Shown here: piece by piece, positions 59,134 through 64,000 of the stretch
How the letters are laid out: the number at the start of each line of letters is the position of its first letter
How positions within the stretch are numbered: position 1 is the stretch's first letter
Origin: Pontibacter sp. FD36
GTDB taxonomy: Bacteria; Bacteroidota; Bacteroidia; Cytophagales; Hymenobacteraceae
Reading direction: 5' to 3'
Assembly: GCF_015686655.1 (NCBI RefSeq)
Contig: NZ_JADPMP010000009.1
Location: forward strand, 62,001 to 126,000
DNA: 64,000 nucleotides
Made by a program: the position numbers and the translations under genes
The notes under the pieces: model-generated
Told to the model about the DNA's origin: nothing
Database searches by the model: none
Seen by the model: only the letters and a program-made list of their open reading frames with translations

Positions 59134-59688
59134 TTACTTCACCGTCTCCGCAAAGCCCGACTTAATCAAGGCAAACACGGCGTAGTTAATCATGTCGCGG
59201 TAGTTCGCCTCCACGCCTTCCGAGATCAGGGTCTGGCCTTCGTTGTCTTCGATCTGCTTGGTGCGGTAGAGCTTCATCAGGATAATGTCGGTGATGGAGC
59301 TCACGCGCATGTCGCGCCATGCCTCGCCGTAGTCGTGGTTTTTGGCATTGAGCAGTTTGATGTTCTCTTCTATGTGCTCAGTATACATGCGCTCCACCTC
59401 TTCTGCCGAAAGCGTCAGTTCGTCGCTCTCCTGCAGGCCAAGCTGCATCAGGGCGATCACGCAGTAGTTGATGATGCCCACAAACTCGTCACGGATGTCG
59501 TCCTCCACCATTTGCTTGCCCTTCTCCTGGATGGAGCGGATGCGTTGTGCCTTGATAAAAATCTGGTCGGTGATGGACGGCAGTCGCAGCACGCGCCAGG
59601 CGGTGCCGTAATCTTTGGTCTTCTTGACGAAGATATCTTTGCAGCGGTTTACTACCTGATTATATTCCTGGAGTGTTTGACTAATCAA
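59134..59688 (-). CDS. DUF1599 domain protein
   Basis: 184 residues made of two similar halves, each with the pattern (K/N)DYG-x-AWR: KTKDYGTAWRVLRLPSITDQI near 24 and KNHDYGEAWRDMRVSSITDIILMK near 118. The internal repeat supports a duplicated helical (MazG-like) fold. DUF1599 proteins are conserved in Bacteroidota, beside folP; possibly nucleotide pyrophosphohydrolases (inference). Divergent from folP with 42 bp between the starts, so both share one promoter region. Confidence 0.88.
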   Translation of the reverse strand: MISQTLQEYNQVVNRCKDIFVKKTKDYGTAWRVLRLPSITDQIFIKAQRIRSIQEKGKQMVEDDIRDEFVGIINYCVIALMQLGLQESDELTLSAEEVERMYTEHIEENIKLLNAKNHDYGEAWRDMRVSSITDIILMKLYRTKQIEDNEGQTLISEGVEANYRDMINYAVFALIKSGFAETVK

Positions 59689-59730
59689 CTTTTTAGCTTT
59701 AATTTTAAACGATTGACAGATACGCCAACA

Positions 59731-60588
59731 TTGGAATCGAAAGATAAGTTTTTTCGAAAGAAAAGTACACTTAACTGCCGCGGAAAAATCCTTTCGCTGG
59801 ATATGCCGCTAGTCATGGGCATCCTCAATGTTACGCCTGACTCTTTCTATGCAGGCAGCCGCCTGAGCTCTCCCGACGAAGTTGTTCAACGAGCCAAAAG
59901 CATGCTGGAAGACGGTGCTGACATCCTTGACCTGGGAGGTTACTCTTCCCGGCCGGGCGCTGCGGATGTTTCAACAGCCGAAGAACTGGATAGAGTTATA
60001 CCTGCCATTGAGGCCATCATGCAGGCTTTCCCGGGAGCTGTGATTTCAGTGGATACCTTCCGGGCCGAAGTAGCGGAGGCCAGTGTAAAGGCGGGTGCTT
60101 CCATCATCAACGATATTTCGGGCGGCAACCTCGACGAGGCCATGTTCGAAACCGTGGCGCAGCTGCAAGTGCCTTACATCCTGATGCACATGCGCGGCAC
60201 GCCGCAAACCATGAACAGCCTCACGGACTACAAGGACCTCGTGCTGGATGTGTTGGACGAGCTGCAGGTCAAGGTGGCGCAGTTAAAAAGCTTGGGTGTG
60301 AACGACATCATACTGGACCCGGGCTTTGGTTTTGCCAAGACTGTGGATCAGAACTTTGAGCTAATGCACCGACTTGAGGAACTACGTGTACTTGAGCTAC
60401 CGTTATTAGTGGGAGTATCCCGCAAGTCCATGACTTACAAGTACCTGGGCATCGACCAATCCGAAGCACTGGCCGGCACAATAGCACTCAATACCATCGC
60501 GTTAGGAAAAGGTGCCGACATTTTGCGGGTGCACGACGTAAAAGAAACAAAACAGACTATCCAACTATACACGAAAGTAACGCATTGA
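59731..60588 (+). CDS. folP: Dihydropteroate synthase
   Basis: 285 residues from a TTG start at 59731, chosen because the translation LESKDKFFRKKSTLNCRGKI matches the usual Bacteroidota N-terminus; the open frame reaches back to 59005 across the divergent gene, but that is not coding. Motifs: MGILNVTPDSFYAGSR near 28, LDLGGYSSRPGA near 65, VDTF, NDISGG, ILDPGFGFAKT near 200, GVSRKSM near 235. Makes dihydropteroate in folate synthesis; the sulfonamide target. Confidence 0.95.
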   Translation: MESKDKFFRKKSTLNCRGKILSLDMPLVMGILNVTPDSFYAGSRLSSPDEVVQRAKSMLEDGADILDLGGYSSRPGAADVSTAEELDRVIPAIEAIMQAFPGAVISVDTFRAEVAEASVKAGASIINDISGGNLDEAMFETVAQLQVPYILMHMRGTPQTMNSLTDYKDLVLDVLDELQVKVAQLKSLGVNDIILDPGFGFAKTVDQNFELMHRLEELRVLELPLLVGVSRKSMTYKYLGIDQSEALAGTIALNTIALGKGADILRVHDVKETKQTIQLYTKVTH

Positions 60589-61433
60589 TTCCTTTATTTA
60601 CAGTAGGCTTTTTGGAAATTGAGCTGCTCGATGTGCTTGACATCCTGCTCGTCACGGTATTGCTTTACCAGCTCTATAAACTTCTGACTGGTAGCGTGGC
60701 ACTTAAGATTTTCCTGGGCCTGCTCTCCGTATACCTACTATACCTGGTGGTAAGGGCCGCAGGCATGGAGCTCCTCAGCATCATCCTCGGCCAGTTTATG
60801 GGAGTGGGTGTACTCGCAGCCATCATTGTATTCCAGCCCGAGATCCGGCGCTTCCTTTTGCTGATCGGTAAAACCACCGCCTTCAACAACGACCGCCTTT
60901 TCCGTGGATTCCCATGGCGGCGCGACCAGGTGGAGAAGCTCAGCCTCACCCCCTTTATTGAAGCCTCCAAATCATTGGCCGCTAAAAATACAGGTGCGCT
61001 GATCGTATTTGCCAAAAGCTCCGAATTGAAATATTACGCCGAGTCCGGCGACCTGATTGATGCCGTGATCTCGAAGCGACTGCTGATGTCGATCTTTAAC
61101 AAGACGAGTCCGCTGCACGATGGCGCTGTGATCATTTCGGGCAATCGCATCAAAGCGGCCCGCTGCATTTTGCCTGTAACGGAGAACAACGAGATACCCG
61201 CCTCCATGGGTCTTCGCCACCGCGCTGCTATCGGCCTTACGGAAGTAACCGACAGTGTGGTGCTGGTCGTATCCGAAGAAACAGGCCAGATCGCGCTGGT
61301 ACGCAATGCCGAGGTATACCGCAACCTTTCCTCAGCTGACCTGCGAGTGAAGCTCAACCAGTTCCTGTTCGACACAGACCAGAAGCCAGCCGCTGTTCCA
61401 GCTCCTGCAGAGAAGTCGGTAAGCGCAGCCTAA
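60585..61433 (+). CDS. cdaA: Diadenylate cyclase
   Basis: 282 residues from a TTG that overlaps the folP stop (TTGA). Three N-terminal membrane helices (about 10-75), then the DAC domain with TSPLHDGAVIISG (DGA) near 178 and SMGLRHRAAIGLTE (RHR) near 208. Produces the second messenger c-di-AMP from two ATP, controlling turgor and ion balance. The folP-cdaA order is common in Bacteroidota. Confidence 0.95.
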   Translation: MIPLFTVGFLEIELLDVLDILLVTVLLYQLYKLLTGSVALKIFLGLLSVYLLYLVVRAAGMELLSIILGQFMGVGVLAAIIVFQPEIRRFLLLIGKTTAFNNDRLFRGFPWRRDQVEKLSLTPFIEASKSLAAKNTGALIVFAKSSELKYYAESGDLIDAVISKRLLMSIFNKTSPLHDGAVIISGNRIKAARCILPVTENNEIPASMGLRHRAAIGLTEVTDSVVLVVSEETGQIALVRNAEVYRNLSSADLRVKLNQFLFDTDQKPAAVPAPAEKSVSAA

Positions 61434-61455
61434 GGTATAAGCCTAAAACGATAGC

Positions 61456-61484
61456 AAAGCCAGCCCTTGGGGCTGGCTTTTTTT
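61456..61484 (+). terminator. Rho-independent terminator of folP-cdaA
   Basis: AAAGCCAGCCC-ttg-GGGCTGGCTTTTTTT. Confidence 0.85.
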
Positions 61485-61740
61485 ATTACCATGGACTCAG
61501 AAGCTATACCTGTTGCATACCTGCAGCCATACTTCCTACAACCAGGGTTAAATGATGGGTGCTCACCACAAAGTGTGGAAAAATTTCCCCATCACCCTGT
61601 GCTCTTCCACAGTTTGCAAAACCCACCTAAAATACACAACTAATTAATAAACAGTAACTTATATAATTTAAGTGGTTCTGGCACGGTTATGCCAATAGGG
61701 CTATGTGAAACAAATGTTAATCGAACTAAACTAACATAAC

Positions 61741-62085
61741 ATGAAAAAAGCAACTTTTTTAGCAGCCGCCATTGCCCTACTTGGATTTACATCTATCGAT
61801 GCGAACGCACAAGCTACACAGGCTGCTGAGCAAGCCCAAACGCAAACTCAGAACGACAATAGAGAAAAAGTTACCAAAGATCAGCTTCCAGCCCCTGTAA
61901 AGGCGGTATTGGATCACGAAGCTTACAAAGAGTGGACTGTAGGCGATATCTACAAAGTGAAGCCAGCTGAAGGTGACGCGAACGCAAAAGTTGTTTACGA
62001 AATCGCCCTGACAAACAAAGAAGGCCAGACTGGCACAATCACCCTTGATGAGCAAGGCCAGGACGCTTCTAAAGAACAAGAATAG
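61741..62085 (+). CDS. Small exported protein (114 aa), PepSY-like
   Basis: 114 residues: signal peptide (ATFLAAAIALLGFTSIDANAQ), a Gln/Ala-rich stretch with AQTQTQ, then a small domain (about 44-110; QLPAPVKAVLDHEAYKEWTVGDIYKV ... KVVYEIALTNKEGQTGTITLDEQG) with the helix-strand pattern of PepSY-like periplasmic proteins. Role unknown; often abundant stress-related envelope proteins. About 300 bp of upstream DNA without another gene. Confidence 0.75.
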   Translation: MKKATFLAAAIALLGFTSIDANAQATQAAEQAQTQTQNDNREKVTKDQLPAPVKAVLDHEAYKEWTVGDIYKVKPAEGDANAKVVYEIALTNKEGQTGTITLDEQGQDASKEQE

Positions 62086-62123
62086 CCAAAGCGTACTTAA
62101 AGAAACTATACTTAGAACTATGG

Positions 62124-62155
62124 AAAAGGGCCTCCGCCAAGCGGAGGCTTTTTTG
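62124..62155 (+). terminator. Rho-independent terminator
   Basis: AAGGGCCTCCGC-caa-GCGGAGGCTTTTTTG. Confidence 0.8.
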
Positions 62156-62158
62156 TGT

Positions 62159-62377
62159 TTATGCTTTTCCTCTTCTTTTCCAGAATACCCAGTAGGCCAG
62201 CAGGCCAAAAACGGGCACAACCCACAGCACAACCATCCAAAGCAGACGCTCGGTCAGGTTATAATCTGTTTTGAAGATCAGGTGCAGCAGTGAGAGCACT
62301 ACCAGTGTATAATAGGCAGCCACCAGCAGAAAGATAGAACTGAAGAAAGGTTCGTTTCCGATAAAACAGAACAGCAT
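62159..62377 (-). CDS. PLDc_N-type two-TM protein (72 aa)
   Basis: 72 residues with two membrane helices (about 8-36 and 47-66) and the signature LLWMVVLWVVPVFGLLAYWVFWKRRGK of the PLDc_N domain (as found before cardiolipin synthase-like catalytic domains), but here stand-alone. Function unknown. Lies 37 bp after the next minus-strand gene, so the two may form a unit. Confidence 0.75.
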   Translation of the reverse strand: MLFCFIGNEPFFSSIFLLVAAYYTLVVLSLLHLIFKTDYNLTERLLWMVVLWVVPVFGLLAYWVFWKRRGKA

Positions 62378-62414
62378 AGACTAGGTTTAGTGTTGAGAAA
62401 GAGAAGAAACAGGC

Positions 62415-62705
62415 TTATCCAATAATGATCTGGCTGACAAACCAAGCCAAATAAGCTAATGCCGGTGCACAAAGCAGCAGCACCATACCCAGATTGACAC
62501 GCACCCACTGTGGGTTGAGCATCATGCTCAGGTAGGCCTCTGCCGAAAGTAAAATAGAGAAGTAAAAGGTGATTTGAAGCAGTGTACCGGTCAGGTTTAC
62601 CTCGTCCCGTATACCTGCCGTGGCGTAGGCCAGAAAGGATATCACCAACCAGGCCAGCACGGTACCGAGCAGCAACTGACCAGCCTTTATTTTGACGTTG
62701 TTCAT
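62415..62705 (-). CDS. Small membrane protein (96 aa)
   Basis: 96 residues with three membrane helices (about 8-28, 38-60, 71-94). Not recognised. Co-directional with the PLDc_N-type gene. Overlapping frame 62299-62508 is only a shadow. Confidence 0.65.
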   Translation of the reverse strand: MNNVKIKAGQLLLGTVLAWLVISFLAYATAGIRDEVNLTGTLLQITFYFSILLSAEAYLSMMLNPQWVRVNLGMVLLLCAPALAYLAWFVSQIIIG

Positions 62706-62744
62706 AGGTATAGCAGGAATGTGGACCTTGATAATGACAAGTTA

Positions 62745-62782
62745 ATAAAAAACAGCCACTCCCCCAATGGAAGTGGCTGTTT
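62745..62782 (-). terminator. Terminator of kbl
   Basis: AACAGCCACT and AGTGGCTGTT around CCCCCAATGGA; on the minus strand followed by a T-run (complement of AAAAAA). Confidence 0.75.
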
Positions 62783-62806
62783 CTATACCTTGATGGATTT
62801 GCAATC

Positions 62807-64000
62807 TTACTTGATCACACCCAACTCGCGGCCTACCTCTGTGAAAGCGGCAATGCACTTGTCGATGTGTACGCGGTCGTGCACGGCGGAGAGCTGCACA
62901 CGGATACGGGCTTGCCCTTTTGGAACAACCGGGTAGTAGAATCCGATCACGTAGATGCCTTTGTCGAGCATGCGGGCAGCGAACTCCTGCGCCAGCGGCG
63001 CGTCATACAGCATAACCGGCACGATCGGGTGGTCGCCAGGCTTGATGTCGAAACCAGCGGCGGTGATCTGCTCACGGAAGTACTTCGTGTTCCACTCCAA
63101 CTTGTCGCGCAACTCAGTGGTAGAGCTCAGCATGTCGAGCACGGCGATGGAGGCACCCACGATAGACGGAGCCAGTGAGTTGGAGAACAGGTATGGACGT
63201 GAACGCTGACGCAGCATGTCGATAATCTCTTTCTTACCAGATGTAAAGCCACCCATAGCACCACCCAGTGCTTTGCCTAGTGTACCGGTGATGATGTCCA
63301 CTTTTTCCATCACGTTGTGGTACTCGTGCGTTCCGCGCCCAGTCTTGCCCATAAAGCCGGTGGAGTGCGAATCGTCTACCATCAGCACAGCCTGGTACTT
63401 ATCAGCCAAATCCACAATCTTGTCGAGTTGCGCCACCGTGCCGTCCATAGAGAAGGCCCCGTCTGTCACGATGATGCGATGCTTGGTGCCGGCATTCACG
63501 GCTTCCTGCAGCTTGGCCTCCAGGTCTTCCATGTTGTTGTGCTCGTAGCGGAATCGCTGGGCTTTGCACAGGCGGATACCGTCGATGATAGAGGCATGGT
63601 TCAGCGCATCCGAAATGATCGCTGACTCGGCATCAAACAAAGGCTCGAACACACCGCCGTTAGCGTCGAAGGCCGCTGCGTAAAGGATCGTATCTTCAGT
63701 GCCCAGGAACTCAGACAGCTTTTGCTCCAGCTCTTTGTGGATATCCTGCGTGCCGCAGATGAAGCGCACGGAGCTCATGCCATAACCGTGGGTGTCAATG
63801 GCGTGTTTGGCTGCCTCGATCACTTTCGGGTGAGCCGACAGGCCCAGGTAGTTGTTGGCGCAGAAATTCAGCACGTGCTGCATCTGCGTGGTATCAATAT
63901 CAGCTCCCTGCGGAGTGGTGATGATACGCTCCTGCTTATACAAACCAGCTTCCTTGATCTCGGCAAGCTGTTTTTCCAAATCTGGTTTTAACGTTTCGTA
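62807..64000 (-). CDS. kbl: Glycine C-acetyltransferase (2-amino-3-ketobutyrate CoA ligase), start outside window
   Basis: The frame stays open to the last base: [12 protein letters not shown]..., matching the usual N-terminus MY.TLKP.L..QL, so only the start Met is missing (expected at 64001-64003); the TTG at 63979 is not the start. Alpha-oxoamine synthase family, PLP enzyme: [51 protein letters not shown] (PLP-binding Lys), and [16 protein letters not shown]. Splits 2-amino-3-ketobutyrate to glycine and acetyl-CoA in threonine breakdown. Confidence 0.95.
   Translation of the reverse strand, partial: YETLKPDLEKQLAEIKEAGLYKQERIITTPQGADIDTTQMQHVLNFCANNYLGLSAHPKVIEAAKHAIDTHGYGMSSVRFICGTQDIHKELEQKLSEFLGTEDTILYAAAFDANGGVFEPLFDAESAIISDALNHASIIDGIRLCKAQRFRYEHNNMEDLEAKLQEAVNAGTKHRIIVTDGAFSMDGTVAQLDKIVDLADKYQAVLMVDDSHSTGFMGKTGRGTHEYHNVMEKVDIITGTLGKALGGAMGGFTSGKKEIIDMLRQRSRPYLFSNSLAPSIVGASIAVLDMLSSTTELRDKLEWNTKYFREQITAAGFDIKPGDHPIVPVMLYDAPLAQEFAARMLDKGIYVIGFYYPVVPKGQARIRVQLSAVHDRVHIDKCIAAFTEVGRELGVIK

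Noticed and set aside
59005..59730. N-terminal extension of the folP frame
   Set aside because: It overlaps the divergent DUF1599 gene completely; the dihydropteroate synthase homology starts only at 59731.

Overview
The window looks like a chromosomal segment of a Bacteroidota bacterium, most likely a Pontibacter-like member of the Hymenobacteraceae (inference from gene content and moderate GC; I could not run a search). Signs are Bacteroidota-type promoters (TTG ... TAnnTTTG), a type IX secretion sorting domain, an HD-PycTM protein, a type III polyketide synthase cluster, a folP-cdaA pair and a BT_3928-like DoxX protein. The heptamer GGTATAG/CTATACC occurs about 50 times in the core part and hardly at all in the inserted parts.

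Layout. 1-2705: core genes (a phosphoesterase lipoprotein cut by the window edge, and an HD-PycTM protein). 2706-20057: a first genomic island. Its left edge is a 38-bp copy of the 5' half of tRNA-Arg(CCT); its right edge rebuilds the whole tRNA at 20058-20129. It carries a GmrSD-like nuclease next to a uracil-DNA-glycosylase-like protein, three membrane-anchored putative abortive-infection genes, a serine recombinase with a RadC-like protein, a divergent family A polymerase with a small ribbon-helix-helix partner and iteron-like repeats, an HNH endonuclease, an HNH plus DUF3800 pair, and a tyrosine integrase. 20130-28860: a second island in the 3' end of the same tRNA gene, bounded by a 19-bp direct repeat. 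It carries another tyrosine integrase, hipBA, an IS110-type remnant, and seven small minus-strand genes separated by attC-like sites: an integron cassette array without an integron integrase.

28861-64000: ordinary core genome: a type III PKS/methyltransferase/FAD-oxidoreductase cluster, a histone-deacetylase-like protein, a cluster of DnaA boxes (candidate oriC), envelope and redox proteins, a TetR-TolC-MFP-RND efflux operon ending in an unusual acyl-carrier-like gene, a LiaF-like/LytS/LytTR set, pheS, hydroxybutyryl-CoA dehydrogenase, a Rieske-like lipoprotein that has lost its cluster ligands, tRNA-Asn, an AI-2E transporter, aroK, DoxX, folP-cdaA and kbl (start codon just outside the window).

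The two most unusual structures are (1) the promoterless cassette array at 23960-28096, whose cassette ends match each other as integron theory predicts, and (2) two decayed copies of the serine-recombinase tail, each lying directly behind a defence-like cargo gene, as if cargo modules had been added one after another at the recombinase 3' end.
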